DNA of 64,000 bases from Halichondria panicea (lineage: Eukaryota > Porifera > Demospongiae > Suberitida > Halichondriidae): positions 5,952,042 through 6,016,041 of the forward strand of contig NC_087377.1 of NCBI RefSeq assembly GCF_963675165.1. The letters run 5' to 3'. The notes below the pieces were generated by a model. That model made no database searches. It was not told where the DNA came from and saw only the letters and a program-made list of their open reading frames with translations. Positions 41,740-54,600 of the stretch are shown in pieces. Each line of letters starts with the position of its first letter. The stretch's first letter is position 1. The position numbers and the translations under genes are program-made.

Positions 41740-44060
41740 CCTCAATTCTAAATTTCGGCTGCCTAAATATTAGAGGTTTCAAATCAAAATTAATATAGAT
41801 TATCTGCGTACACTACTTCTATTCGCAATTTCTGAACACTGGCTTCATAAGTACGACCTGCACCTTCTCTCCTCCCTTATCAGACAACTTCTTGTGCGTC
41901 CACCCCCACTCCAGAGGACCCAGTATGGTGCTGACCTAGTTTCTTAAGGCCAGGCCATTTTCTTCAGGAAATCACTTCAGAACCTTGTCAGGAAACTAGA
42001 CACATCACTCTCTCACTGTGTTGTCGGGTTGCAATTATAAGAACCCTTCCCTTCCCAGTCTGCTTTCTAGGAGTCTATCTCTTGGGCTGCACCGACAATT
42101 TTAGAGAGTGCCTTGACTACATTGACTCTTTGATTAACTCCTTCTGAACGCAGACCCTGGAGAACCAAACGAACAGGGCAGGATTCTCCGTCAGTACGTG
42201 GAATTACACCTGTACCTTTCTTCCTTATCTCATTACCACACACAGTGAGGCCGTTGACCATAATTATTCTCTGTCACTTGCGCTTCCTAGATGTTTTCAC
42301 CTCGGCAAAAATCTAGAATGTCCCATGAACACCTCTGACCATCTCCCAATCTCGGCTAGTATCCTAGATACTCTCATGGCCAACCACAACTCTACTAGCT
42401 GCCCGGGTGAAAATTTGAAATAGAAGAGAGATATACGACGGCTCCTCTATAGAGATAGCTTGGTCACTCCCGCCTACACGTGGCTCCACCTCTCAAATTG
42501 ATACCTCTATCCGTAGTCTGGTATGCCTAATGTACGAGACAGCTTAGCAGACTGGCAAGGTTCTTGAGCGAGAACCATTGAGAAAAAATAAGTTTGACAA
42601 ATATAGGTATGTCAAAGGCCTTTTTAAGGGCCTTTTTTCTGCTTCTCAGTGCAGCTCCGAGGATCTTTATGCTTGCTTTTCCTGTCACATCCCTGAGCTG
42701 CTTACCCTTGGCTACGGCTATCCCAAAAGGTGCAGATAAAGACCTTAAGAACCCTACAGACGTATTTCGCTCCTGTCCAATGTTGGAAAATTATTTGAGA
42801 AACTAATTTTGGAGAAGATGCTGTCCCATGGCATTTCTCTCAGCCCTCTCCAGGGAGGCTTCCGTCCAGGCTACAGCACAATCCATACAGCCTTTATATT
42901 CCAAGAAGCAGTCTAGTCAGTCTCTCTCTTAGATAGCAGAAAAAAACTCAATGGTTCTCGCTCAAGAACCTTGCCGGTCTCCTAAGGAGTACGCCAAGGT
43001 GCGATCCTCTCCCCGCTTTTCTACTCGGTGTTTGTAGATGATCTGCTTGCCCAACTACATCAATGCGGTCTTGGCACTATGGTTGGTTCCGTCCACTGTC
43101 CCTCCCCAATGTACGCTGACGACTCATTGCTGACTCTTCAAAAAGCCTGCAGAAGCTTCTAGAGCGGGTGCCGGGTCCAACTAGACGAATGCTGGTAACT
43201 ACATCTGGCCTGGCAAAAATATCCAATCGTTGCTCTGCAGGGAGGAGTGCCTTTTTGCCTTGAACTCGATTGGAGCAAGATTTGGCTGCCTCTCCACCCT
43301 ATACTCTTCTCTCTGCCTCCCCATGCTGGAAAGATCCCACAGGAAAATACTGCGCACGATTCAGGGTCTCCTGACCTAGATGTCCCTCACTTGCACTGAC
43401 GCAGCTCTGCTTTATCAACTCTATCGCCTGTATGTCAACAGAAGAGTATGTCAACAGAAGACCTCCCCAAAAAACTGCTCCAAAACACTTTCATTGGGGT
43501 ACTCAACTTCTACACACTCATTCCCTCCAATATTTAATATGGTATTGAATGGCAAAAACAAAGATTCTTTCAAAGCAGTAGCAAAAAAGTCAATGCTCAT
43601 CAAACAGCACGTAGACTCCTGCTCGAACCTCTATATATCATCCCTGTCTGCCCATCTTGGGAAGCCCTCCCAGTTGTGGTCATGTTCCCTGAACGACAGA
43701 TCTCTTCACGGCCCTCAGGATCAGGCTTCTTACAGGCTGTGACGGCCTAGAACTTGACGCCTCAAGATTCAGATATACAGGTCAACTAACGCTGCACCGG
43801 GAGATGCAACCTGCAAACTTTGTAATCTAGGACTAGAATCACCCTCGCACTTCTTGTCGACCTGCCCAGCTCTCTCCTCACTCAGGGAGGCTCTCATAGC
43901 CGCCAGCATAAAATACCACAGTTCTGGGGACGTACTGCTTGGTCTAGTCTGGTCATCTGATGCCCATGCATGCGTAAGACTGGATCTTACACTCTCTCCA
44001 CAATCTGCACAGTGACATTCTAACTTTAAGGTGGAGCCTGTGTCTTCGCATGTGATCTGC
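41740..44060 (+). pseudogene. Decayed LINE retrotransposon 1 (endonuclease, RT, zinc knuckle)
   Basis: Order on the plus strand: apurinic endonuclease start CLNIRGFKSK and LFAISEHWLHKYDLH (41757-41850); GVYLLGCTDN (about 42070); SDHLPIS (about 42337); RT pieces LFEKLILEKMLSHG, LQGGFRPGYSTIHTA (42785-42900), GVRQGAILSPLFYSVFVDD (about 42985-43045) and MYADDSLLTL (43110); tail with C-x2-C-x8-H-x4-C knuckle near 43818-43865. Many stops and an internal deletion between FQEAV and the GVRQG block. The frame order is that of a non-LTR element. A 29-bp inverted repeat is embedded in it (42554-42582 and 42947-42975). Confidence 0.75.
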
Positions 44061-44367
44061 CGAAGAAGGTATAAGTCAGATATGATATGCTACATACCGC
44101 CTCGGAGTAACATGTGCATATATCCTCCTCTTAGGTGTGGCATACTTAACTGGTTCTATAATTAGAACAATTACAGTATCGATACTTTCCGTGGCGGTCG
44201 TGGTGGTGCATGCAGGTGGTTGACCTCGCGCGAGACAAAAGGAGTTCCTGGACTTCTAGTGAACATGTAGGCTTTGATACTGAGGGACGTTGACTCACAG
44301 TCTTAACCGCCAGGAGCAGGAGTGGCTAAACGGGAGCTAGCCAAGCCCATGCAAGCAAGCCCTCCCC

Positions 44368-44681
44368 TAGTCTGGGGGCCAGACAATCAAGAGAGCTAGG
44401 ATTAGGTCTGGAGACTCTTGCAGCATTTCCGTGTGCTCTAGCGGAATGTGGCCAGAGCCTATGTCATGTGATTTTTAACCCAATGAAATGCGAGTATTGC
44501 CTCTGTGGAATTTGGATTACAGCCAATGGAATTTAGACCAATGAAATGAGAGTATTGTTACATCTACTCCTTCTTTATAACCTCCAATATCACAGTCTCC
44601 TCCCTATTGACATTCCAAGAGCACACGTCTCTCTTCCCCCTCCCGGCCCCCCTCTGAGAAAAAGGTCTGGCCCCCAGACTA
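44368..44681. mobile_element. TIR element, 314 bp, with perfect 9-bp duplication
   Basis: TAGTCTGGGGGCCAGA at the left, TCTGGCCCCCAGACTA at the right; GCCCTCCCC at 44359-44367 and 44682-44690. No coding sequence. Confidence 0.9.
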
Positions 44682-44739
44682 GCCCTCCCCAACTTCGTAT
44701 CGTATAATTATCTTGCAGCAGAGAGAAAGAGGCTGGAAT

Positions 44740-46160
44740 TCGAGACTAAGACTTAGTCTAATCATAGATCTCCGGACAGTCGAACTTAAATATAAGTATC
44801 TTATCAACCGTACACGATACTTTCGGAGAAGAGTAAAGCTTCGTCCCAACATTGCACGCTTGGAAAGTGAACTTATGTCTGCTACTAAATTAAACTTTGA
44901 GGCAGATCTGGTTCAAAATTTTGCATATTCGAATGATAGCGAGATATACAAGTACATTAACAGCATACTCAAGTGCAACAGTCTACCTGTGTGCATGTAT
45001 CTAGAATCTAAAGTTGCCTCAAGTGATTTAGAAAAGGCCTCACTGTCATGCAGTTTATTCCAAATCTGACTTTCAAAACTCTGATTTGCAATCTAAAGCT
45101 ACCTCTTCATCCACACCATCTCTAAATTTTATAGAAATCACCAAGCAAAGGGTACTTTCTGCACTTTAAAGTCTAAACGCCTCAGGTATGGACTCTATCG
45201 GGCCAAAAATTCTCAAAACTTGCTCTCTTGGCCTTCATGAAGTACTTCACCATTTGTTCAGCCTCTCTCAGAGTGGAAAATTCATTGTATAGTTCCTATA
45301 TTCAAATCTGGCGATAAATGCTCTGTCTCAAATTACCGCCCAATATCTTTATTATCCTCAGTTTCAAAAGTGTTGGAGAGATTGGTTTATGATAAACTTT
45401 TTAGTTTTCTCAGTAATAAAATCTCAAAAGCACAATTTGGTTTCCTTAACACTTCTTCCGGTGACCTCGGGTGTCCCTCAAGGGAGCATCTTGGGTCCAT
45501 TGCTATTTTTGGTTTTTATAAATGATTTACCTAACTCTGCCCTGTGTTCTTTTATTCATTTTGTTTGCTGACGACACAAAGTGTTCAAAACAAGTCATAT
45601 ATTGGAACGATGTCTCTAACTTGCAGGAAGACTTGGATCGTCTGTATAACTGGAGTATGAAATGGTCTCTCAAGATTCAAAGTGTATTAGCATGTCTTTT
45701 TCCTCTTCTCAACCATCCATCAACTCTTCCTACCACATCGCTGGTAATAATGTTAAACAATTAAACTTGATCTAGGAATTATATTGCAAGAGAACTTGAA
45801 ATGGGTTCATCACTACGACTCAATATCAGCGAAGGCTTACCAGAAACTTGGTTTAATTAAGAGAACATTTTCTACCTCAAACTCCATCTCAACTAAAAAA
45901 CAACTGTACCTCTAGGTCCCAGCTCTCCTATGGCTCCCAATTATGGCTCCCAATGCTCATTAAGCATATTGTTTCACTTGAAAAGATTTAACGCAGGGCA
46001 ACTAAATTCATAGTAGGATACAACTCTAACCTGTCATATAAAGAGAGGCTCATTCAATTGAACCTACTTCCACTGATGTATCATTTGGAGCTATATATTG
46101 GATGTTGTATTTTTTGTGACATCTTTCAAAAATCTATCAATTTGTTTTGACATCAGTAAG
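44740..46160 (+). pseudogene. Decayed LINE retrotransposon 2 (RT domain)
   Basis: YKYLINRTRYFRRRVKLRP, NDSEIYKYINSILKCN (44780-45000), then RT signature [20 protein letters not shown] with INDLP (45458-45530) and FADDTKCSK (about 45557-45585), followed by a decayed thumb. The [14 protein letters not shown] form is common in CR1/Rex-type elements. Frames shift several times and stops are frequent. Different lineage from LINE 1, whose matching motif reads GVRQGAILSPLFY. Confidence 0.75.
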
Positions 46161-46728
46161 TATGTCTCTATCTCTACAGTTCATTATTATCATTTGAAAT
46201 GTCCTTGTTGCAAATGCATTCTTAACTAGTAAATATAATAGTTTTGGTAACCTGTTTCAATCAGGATTGCCCTCAGCATCACTTATTTTATGTAATCATA
46301 TCAAAATCTATCACTGTACATGTGAATGTCTATTGCTGTAAAATCAGATTGATTAAATTTAGCTTTCTCGTGTGTCGACCATTATCGATTGAATGTGGAG
46401 TGTATAGCTTTGATGATTTACTAAAGCGAGCATTATTGCATCCTTAGTATTATCAAGAGTTCATTGCTAGTATCTAATTGAACCTGTGTGACAAAGAGAA
46501 GAAGAAGGAGAGCCTGCGAAGGAGGCTAAGGCTAGACAGGCTGTCTTTGTACAATTGTATAGTGAGTCTCCCCAACTGAAGGTACCTCGGTAAGTTTTAT
46601 GTTTGTACAATGTACAATGTGTAATAATTACGTAAATAACGCTATAATTATATAAGTTTTTTTGTATAAAGACCAAAGAAAATACCAAGCAAAATACCGT
46701 ATTCACCCGAATTACCGGGACATTATTC

Positions 46729-47868
46729 CAGAGATAAAGTAAGGAAAGGGATTGGCAACGGTCGAAAAAATGTGACTATCCGTGATGCGCTACGTCATCG
46801 ACTTTTTTTCATCTTTTGTAGCCTCCATTTATAGCTAAAAATAAAAAAACATGCTTAAGAAAATCAAAATCAAGAATTTATGCAGCCTAGTTGATCAACA
46901 GAGACACAACAAAACAAGATATGTAGGTAAAACATCATAGGCTTACAGCAGTGCTTCTTAAAAGGGGCACAAACTAATACAGTAGACTCTCGCTATTCCG
47001 GCTCTCTGAAGTACGGCCACCTCGATATACCGGCCATTTGGTTTGGCACGGAATGCTACCTCTATGTTTACTGCACAAAACTCACCCTGAAGTACGGCCA
47101 CTCGCTATTCCGTTTACCGGCCAGTGCTGACTGTCCCAAATAACGTTTTCAATGTAATTTTTATATGTGTATTACGGCCGGATATGATGTTTTGGGTGTG
47201 GTTTAGTAAATAAAATTGGACTACACTTAAATAGAGAGCAGAATGATTCATTATCTTTCATTATCCTCGAGACAAGAACTGCAAATCAGTGATTAGATTC
47301 GAGGTAAGGTTGTTTTTAAGCCGCGGCTAATTATCCGAAGTATGGCCACCTCGCTATTCCGGCCAAGCTGCATGGTCCCAAGGGTGGCCGGATTAACGAG
47401 AGTCTACTGTATAACACTTCCTCGTCTTTTACAGCCTCCATTTTAGCATTTTTGGTTATAAATGTAAAAAACATACAAAAGAGATTTAACCAAAGAAATG
47501 TATGCAGGCCAGTTTGTCAACATAGACACAAATAAACAGGATCTGTAGGCAAAACATCATTTGGCTACGGCAGTGCTTCTTAAAAGGGGGCACAGACCAA
47601 TAATAACTAGTTTTCAAGCTCTAGAGCACCACAGTAAATTCTTCCACGCTTGGACTTCACTTTAAATAAAGCACAGGACACGTGTAGCCTTATTCTAAAG
47701 TCTCATGAGACTAATAACTAACTAAAAGTAATAATTACTTCGTTTCGCGGGCGTTGTGCCGGGAAATAATGCGCATCAAGGATGGTTGAGAGGAAATCAA
47801 TATGAAATCAATGTGAAATGATCATGTGAGTTACTCCCGTTGCCAATCCCTCTATTACTCTATCTCTG
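46729..47868. mobile_element. GGGATTGGCAACGG-family TIR element
   Basis: Left CAGAGATAAAGTAAGGAAAG then GGATTGGCAACGG, right mirrored ending ATTACTCTATCTCTG. Flanks ATTATTC and ACTATTC match 6 of 7. Inside, a unit of about 210 bp (CCTCCATTT ... CTTCTTAAAAGG) occurs twice on either side of the 46980-47409 insertion. Confidence 0.7.
46980..47409. mobile_element. Tigger/pogo-like MITE, 430 bp, TA duplication
   Basis: CAGTAGACTCTCGCTATTCC (left), GGATTAACGAGAGTCTACTG (right), TA on each side. These ends are typical of pogo/Tigger elements. Innermost of three nested insertions. Confidence 0.8.
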
Positions 47869-48809
47869 ACTATTCTAAGGGACACTTCGGACTTACGTAA
47901 TTTTTTTCATTCTATATTAAGGAACAACAGGAAATGTAGACATCCCGATCTAATTAGAACGAAAAAGAGCATGTTAGCTCGATAGAGACTCAAAACTCTT
48001 AGAAACTCTCTGGATTCTACTCTCTGGCACCGTAATAATTATGTCACTGACGGTTGAAGACACCTTTGTAGACATGGAACCCGCGTACACAGCTTCTAAA
48101 CTGCATGAAAGACATTTTAGCTGCAGAACTAGCCTCGGCCTGGAATCGAGGCCGTGTACGTACCTTAAATGGGGAAATATTCGTTGTAATTACTACGGGA
48201 CACCCCTAATACAAGGGACACTTCGAATTTTTCTTGCTCTATTCCAAGGGACACTGGAAGCCGTAATTATTTTTTGTGTCCCGGTAATTCGGGTGAATAC
48301 GGTAAGTCGTGTTGTGTGTTTAAGGTTACGGTATAGTGTTCCCACCCATGCATCAAACGCTCAATTATTTTTGTGCATTTTGTACAGTGGAGAATCACAA
48401 AGTTAAAAATGTTTTCAGTCGGCCAGCCTCGGTAGGCCAGAACTGAAGCTTCTATCTATTTATACGAATGAGCAGGGCGACACGAAGAGAAATGTGCGCA
48501 TAATCACTTCTGTGTAATGCCAAAAGTTGATCCGCGTTTCGCCTTTAGACACCCCGCCAACCCAGCGGGAAATGTTATTACTATCATTCACAGCTCCCCA
48601 GTGAGACTCTTAGTCCTGTGCTGAGCATCCACGCCTACTGTGCATCATATAGAACCTGGCATAGGGTCCAAACTACTTGATATAAACATTTATCCTTGAA
48701 TTGAAGGAAAGAAGTACATGTAAACTCAGACTGCTGTGGAGCAGCAGGTAGGGGATGCCATTTTTGTAGATCAATAACCACACCCTTTGTCCGTTATTAT
48801 AGGCGGTTA

Positions 48810-49180
48810 CCGTAATACCTCGATTTAAGGCGACCCTCCAAAAATGCCGACCCTCCAAAAATGCGACACCCAGGAGCTTCAGCAATTTTCTGACCTCTAA
48901 AATAGCGACAGCTGCGTTGACAATTATTTTTTAATGTCACGTTCTAAATAGAGGTAGATGTAGCCACTCCCTAGCCTCGATTGTAGCCCACTGGAAAATC
49001 GATCAGTGTTTTTAAACGGCCTGAAATCGAGGCAAGTAACTCCGTAAAGTTACCTCTAATTAGATGCGACCCTCTAAATATGCGACACCAGGACTCCAAT
49101 ATAATTTTTCGACCTCCAACAGAAGCGACCTCTGGCTTCGTAATTATTAAAAAGTGTCGCTTTAAATTGATGTCTTACGG
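48810..49180. mobile_element. TIR element with TA duplication, containing a mini hairpin
   Basis: CCGTAATACCTCGATTTAAG pairs with TTTAAATTGATGTCTTACGG; TA flanks. Repeats of GCGACCCTCCAAAAATGCGA lie inside. A mini hairpin (CTAGCCTCGATTG ... GAAATCGAGGC) sits at 48973-49036. Confidence 0.75.
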
Positions 49181-49327
49181 TAATTCTTGCACTAAATGTA
49201 TCTTTTGTGCAAAAGGCTAGTCCGTTGTCCGGAGTTTGGAGGTGTCCGCTATTTGGGGTTGCAAGTACACTAGTTAGATAGTAAAAGCAGTTCGGAGGTT
49301 CCTAGATATACTGTGATGCACTAGCAT

Positions 49328-49713
49328 CAAGAGTATGTAATAGAGAGAGAGAGTATCGAACGTTAGGCATAATTTATAGTGTATCAGATGTATGCGGAGA
49401 CAGAGGAGGTATGACACGCGTGCTTCGATTTAGCAATTAGCCTCAGCAATAACGTTGAGCATAGGCGGAATTATGTCTCGATTATCCGCCCACGCTCAAC
49501 TTTATTGCAGAGGCTAATTGCTAAATTGAGGCACGCATGTCGTACCTTCTCTGATGGACGTGGAGTGGGTAGATTACATCACCCACACTTGGATTGGTCA
49601 GTGTGCAAATTCCAAGCCCATGACAGATACAGGAAGTCACGTTACTCTCCGCATACATCTGATGCACAGTATGCATAGCCTACGTTCGAGATACTCTCTC
49701 TCTATTACTCTTG
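49328..49713. mobile_element. Long-TIR element with perfect 7-bp duplication
   Basis: Arms of about 75 bp: left CAAGAGTATGTAATAGAGAG to CAGATGTATGCGGAGA; right TCTCCGCATACATCTGATGC to CTATTACTCTTG. CTAGCAT at 49321-49327 and 49714-49720. It is split by the CAGAGGAGG-family element at 49401-49553. Confidence 0.85.
49401..49553. mobile_element. CAGAGGAGG-family TIR element, 153 bp
   Basis: Left CAGAGGAGGTATGACACGCG, right GCATGTCGTACCTTCTCTG, with long internal pairing through GCAATTAGCCTC/GAGGCTAATTGC. No target duplication is recognisable at this copy. Confidence 0.75.
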
Positions 49714-49717
49714 CTAG

Positions 49718-50510
49718 CATGTAATAGGGGGTGTGGGCAACAAATGTGGGAGTGGTCAAACATTTTGCGGGGTGCTTACCAAACCTCCCCCCATCCTAGA
49801 TGAAACCCTGATAGTCTTCCCAAAAGATGGGCGGCTGATTCATGAGACTATACTATTCAATGGTTTCTGCATACGGGATGCATTATTTACGACAGCAGTG
49901 CTCTTATTAATTTCCGGTCACCGTCAATAGCTAAGGAGTTCACTCAGCTTTGCCCTGAAAAATGAGTAAAACTGTCTCATTTCACCAAAAACAAAGAACT
50001 TTGCATAAAGCCAAACAGTCTTTGTTGAAGGCGTAATTTGTAGAGGTGTTTACCACTACCCTAGCTGATGGATGGGATGTAAAGCCGGAGGTCCCCAGGG
50101 GATCTGACTCAGTAAGCTTCAAACTTACTTCAGACCCTTGTCAGCAGATCCGCTGCAGCCACTATCAGTAGTAGCTTGAGCTATCTGTATCATGGCTGGC
50201 ACTGTGTGCTCGCTTCATTCTTCCAGCCGCTTACTGTGTTTCATCGTGTATACTTAGAAGTTGGACGCTCCTTCTCATATTTATGAGCTCCTATCTCTAG
50301 CCATTACCACAGCACTGTATTAATCCTCCAAGGTTGGAATTCAATTTGGTCATTTCATTATAAAGCAAACTAATGACCTTATCTAAAAAATATTTTGAGC
50401 TAAGCACGAGTATGATACCACGAGGGTGCTTCGTTTCCAACCCCTCTCAGGGAAATTTGGGGAAAGGTTTGGCACGCCGCAAAATGTTTGGCCACACCCC
50501 TTATTACATG
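49718..50510. mobile_element. TIR element, about 790 bp
   Basis: CATGTAATAGGGGGTGTGG pairs with CCACACCCCTTATTACATG; further inward CAAACATTTTGCGG / CCGCAAAATGTTTGG. It abuts the 49328-49713 element. No coding sequence. Confidence 0.7.
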
Positions 50511-51360
50511 TTAGTGAATTACAGTAGATAGTTACATAGTGCACGTCATAGAACAGTACTACTAATGTGATGATGTCATTATTCTACAACATTTTGGGGG
50601 GTTTTGGGGGGAAGTTTACCCCTGCCCCCCCCCCTACTAGATGAGACCCTGCCTTTTTATTCTATCTATGCTGCCACCTAGTCCCGCTGGCCGTACATGG
50701 AAAATCGGAAAGATTGTGACTAGCTGCTCTAATTATAGCCTGTAGTAGGGAAAGTAATAATTGCATCCTGTCATGTGCTTCATTAACCATTCGAGTTTAG
50801 GGTGTTCTACCATTATTTTTGAACCATGATTTACTCAGCACCCAGTTCTCTGTGTGCATGCGTTCTATGTGGTTCGAGTGTGTCGAACTTGTCCCTATTA
50901 AAACCAGAGTTTTATAACTGCAATGTGAAGCAATACTCTGACTGCAATTGCTGAAACTTTCAGATAGCTACTAGATCTAGATCTAGATCTACTATATGCT
51001 CATGCAGTCTGCACATGCAATAAAACACTGCTAGGGTGCATGATCATGTGACCGCTGAAAGATGATTGGTAGTAAGTTCCACATTAAAGAATTCGACACA
51101 AAAACTTGATGTATAGTCACCATGAATTCGTTTCGTATGGCCGTCGAGACTACCTGCCACCTTGCTACATTGCTTTACACATGTATGTGTGCATATATGC
51201 TGCTAATGTACAGTAGTACTGCAATACGTTGATGGGTTACTATACAATGTATGTCCATGGCTATATAGCAGATTTGCTGCCCACTTACATGTACTACATG
51301 TAGGTTACCACAATAATAATGATTCATTGCGTGTATTGATTCCCCCTCTCCCTCCCCTGT
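50511..51360. other. Upstream region of gene 3
   Basis: Holds a G/C-run repeat (50595-50635) with the phrase CTAGATGA.ACCCTG also near 49797. Nothing coding was recognised. The CTCCCTCCCCTGTAG acceptor at 51362 implies an upstream, probably non-coding exon somewhere here. Confidence 0.4.
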
Positions 51361-51363
51361 AGG

Positions 51364-51691
51364 ATGTCTCGTATCAGTCTACAGCAGTTGAAGGACAATA
51401 CGGGAGTCACTGACGACCAACTAGCCTCAGTGTGCTCCGATCAACACCTCAAAGAGTTAGCAGAACTTATCGACGACTACCAACAGTTTGCCGTTGCACT
51501 TGAACTAAAGGGATGGAGAATTACGGAGATTAATACGGACTTAGCAATGAATTATGTCATGAAAACTCGCACGGTTTTGAAGCAGTGGAAGAATGAGAAT
51601 GCTTTTGAGGCAACTTATTTGAACTTGTTGAACGCGGTGCTTAGCCTGGGTGAGGGTGTTCTGGCGATCAAGCTCTGTGAGCTTTGCAGAC
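51364..51691 (+). CDS. Gene 3 exon 1: death domain 1
   Basis: QQFAVALELKGWRITEINTD, TRTVLKQWKNENAFEATYLN and GEGVLAIKLCELCR give six-helix death-domain spacing. Donor ACGTGAGT, phase 1. Confidence 0.8.
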
Positions 51692-54600
51692 GTGAGTATG
51701 TGTGTGGGAGGGAGGAGGGGATGATAATTTTTTTACTGCCTGTCATGTGGAACCTATAAGGGTGCATGACGTCATGATTATAATACAGTATGCTGAAACA
51801 GCAGTTTTAAAAATTCTGTTGTTTACATACAGTGTATATGCCTGCTTGGCTACGGCCTATAATTATTTCAACAGTTGAAAAATGCACCTCATGGTTTAAA
51901 CTGAAGTTCTAATGTACGAAGAGTTACAGTGTCTTTATAGTCTATAGAGTAAAATTAATAAACGCAATTTGATGCGTATTGGTACATAAATATAAATATT
52001 TTGGGATTAGAACATTATGATGATACCATTGTGTTGGTGAACAAAACATATCAACAAATATTTCCAAAGGTGGTGGGTACATGTATGTGGTGGTTTATGT
52101 AACACCAACATTTTTCTATAGTGGACAATCGCTTAGCTATGGAAAAGACCAATCGTTTTCGGCTAAGGTATGGAACTTTGGCACAACATTCCTAAATAGT
52201 TAACCTAACATAATTATGCACGGTTACGTCATAGATTGAAAAGGAAGGGGATTGGAAACGAACGGGCCTACCTGTGTAAATGGTTGAAACACTCCACGTT
52301 ATATTTCGCGCTCGCGAATATTTTCGTGATTGAATGGTCTAGTAATTAATTTCTAGCTCTCCTATCCACTAGCGATCACTCAGAAGCTGGGAGGTACTCT
52401 AGAGAAGTAAGTTTATACCACTGACAAGCTCTAAGTCCGTTGTCTTTACTCGGTTTCCAATTTTTGTTGAGTTTAGCTTGAATTACTCTATGTCAACTTT
52501 TCTCTTTCCCTGCTGTGAAGTCAAAACAGCAAAGGACATTTGCTTGACTGGGTTATTAAATATCTTAGTACTGCATAGAATGGCTTCATGCTATGGATAA
52601 GCTGTACTGTTCATAAACGTTTGCAGTATAGTCCTTCAAACTGCTTTAGTATACTTTTACTAAAAGTTTTGGACACACCACGGGCCTTGCTTTAGTATAC
52701 TTTTACTTTTACAGACACACCACAGGCCTTGACCTCTCACAACTTAATTCATAGTAAGAGCTATTCCTTCTTGTATAGCATTTATTTATTTAGTGACAGT
52801 GACTGTGTGGCTTAGTCAACTTTTAGAGCTAGAAAAATCAACATTAAAAGTGATCAATTTCACCATTTCTATGTACAGCACATTGTATAGCAGTCAAGAC
52901 AGGTACTGAGCATGCTGACTATAAATTTAATCCTTTGTAGTTTTAGCCACACCCTATAACGCGGAGTGTTTCACGTAAACATTTTCGTTTCCAATCCCCT
53001 TCCTTTTCAATCTATGGTTACGTATAGCTTACATAAGTAGGCTAAGGTCTAATCGTTTTGTTTTTGCACGTCCACTATCTTTTGATACAAAAAATTTGTC
53101 CAGAAATACTTTAGTTCTGGAGATATTAATTTGATGTTACACATAATTATTTTTTTACGATCACCACTAAAATGATTTCCCACTGCAACAACTTTTGGGG
53201 AAATATTTTTGAATAATGTACGTTGTAGCTTATTCATTCACCTACACAATGGTATCAGCACAATTTCTTAGAATCTTGAGATACATTTAAGTACAACTAC
53301 TCACCCTATTGTGGTATTTACTCTCAAGGCTGAAGGCACTGTATAATCGTAGTTGTTAGTGCAAGAATACTGAGAATATATGTACATGTACGGCATGCTT
53401 GATCCACGTACCCACTTAAATCATTTTTGATGAACAGCAATTCAAATTTAGTGCAAAATTTAGTGCACGTGGCTGCATGCCTGTCTGTCGGCATGATTCC
53501 AGCTGCATATTTAAAGGACATACCCGTTTTCTGAATTATTAATTGCATGTATACATAGAGCTAATTAAGCCGGCATAGTCAATGTTTGGATAATGGAGGT
53601 TCAACTGCACTACATGTAGGTTGTATAAAATAATAGCACTGGAAACAGGTGAAACTTTGTGAAAAAGTTATTTTTTTAACTAATTTTGTCCTCTGGGCTG
53701 TTTTACCCAGTGTCCAGTGGCCCTGTTAGAGTTCCCAGATCTAGTGAGTTGTGTACATTGAGGCTTTTCAAAGCATTTCCCGCGGATTGACATTTTCATG
53801 CTAATAATAATATTGGTTGATTCGTATGATGTGGTACGTACGTACAGCAACCACATGTCATGTCATGCATGCGCAGATTCAGCCAGCACTGAAACTTGCA
53901 CAGTAATTAATCCCCTATGAGTAATTGCACGGGGAAAATGTTATTAAAGAGAACTGCATTATTAACGATTAGAAATCAAAACTCGTGCAATAAGGGTACT
54001 CATAACCTCACTATTAATTACAGGCACATGGTTCCAATCTTCCTCGAATATCTATGCCCTAGAAACTAAAAAAAGTGTGTTAACTGCTTCCTCTGCTGAT
54101 TCATTGCTGCTCTGACCCCTATTAGAATGCAATGGTGACGATGAGTCTGCCAGTGGCCCTCCCGCACCAAATGCCCTGCCTCCCTCATTGTCAGGTGAGA
54201 ACTACTGTAGTTGCGATTGATATACATGTACAATTGAGACTATACATGTACATGTATATAGAGGTCATCAGTGAAACCTCCAAATATATGTAGGGCCCTG
54301 CATATATATGAATTTGTACTCCCTTGTCCTTTGTCCAGTACATGTGTAGATTCACCTGCATGCAGTGGTATCAAGGGCGTATAAAAGAAGAGAGGGCATG
54401 CAACTCCACTATCAGTACACGTAGCTAGCAGAGTTCAAACGTGGGCGGAGGAATGTGTGCATTTGCATGAAGTGCTAAAAATAGAAATTTTTATTTTTAG
54501 CATTTCATGTACAGTCATCCAATTGCGGTAAAATACTGTGTAGTGCAAATCTTATATTATAATTACAGCACACATTCATGTATAATAATTATTATGCAGG

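Larger units (their letters stand above)
46697..48302. mobile_element. Outer TIR element with TA duplication, hosting a two-level nest
   Basis: CCGTATTCACCCGAATTACC (left) and GGTAATTCGGGTGAATACGG (right) are perfect inverted repeats, flanked by TA. The element at 46729-47868 sits just inside the left end. A mini-hairpin scrap (CTAGCCTCGGCCTGGAATCG) is near 48131. Confidence 0.8.

Noticed and set aside
42067..42261. Minus-strand frame within LINE 1
   Set aside because: Antisense shadow of the endonuclease region.
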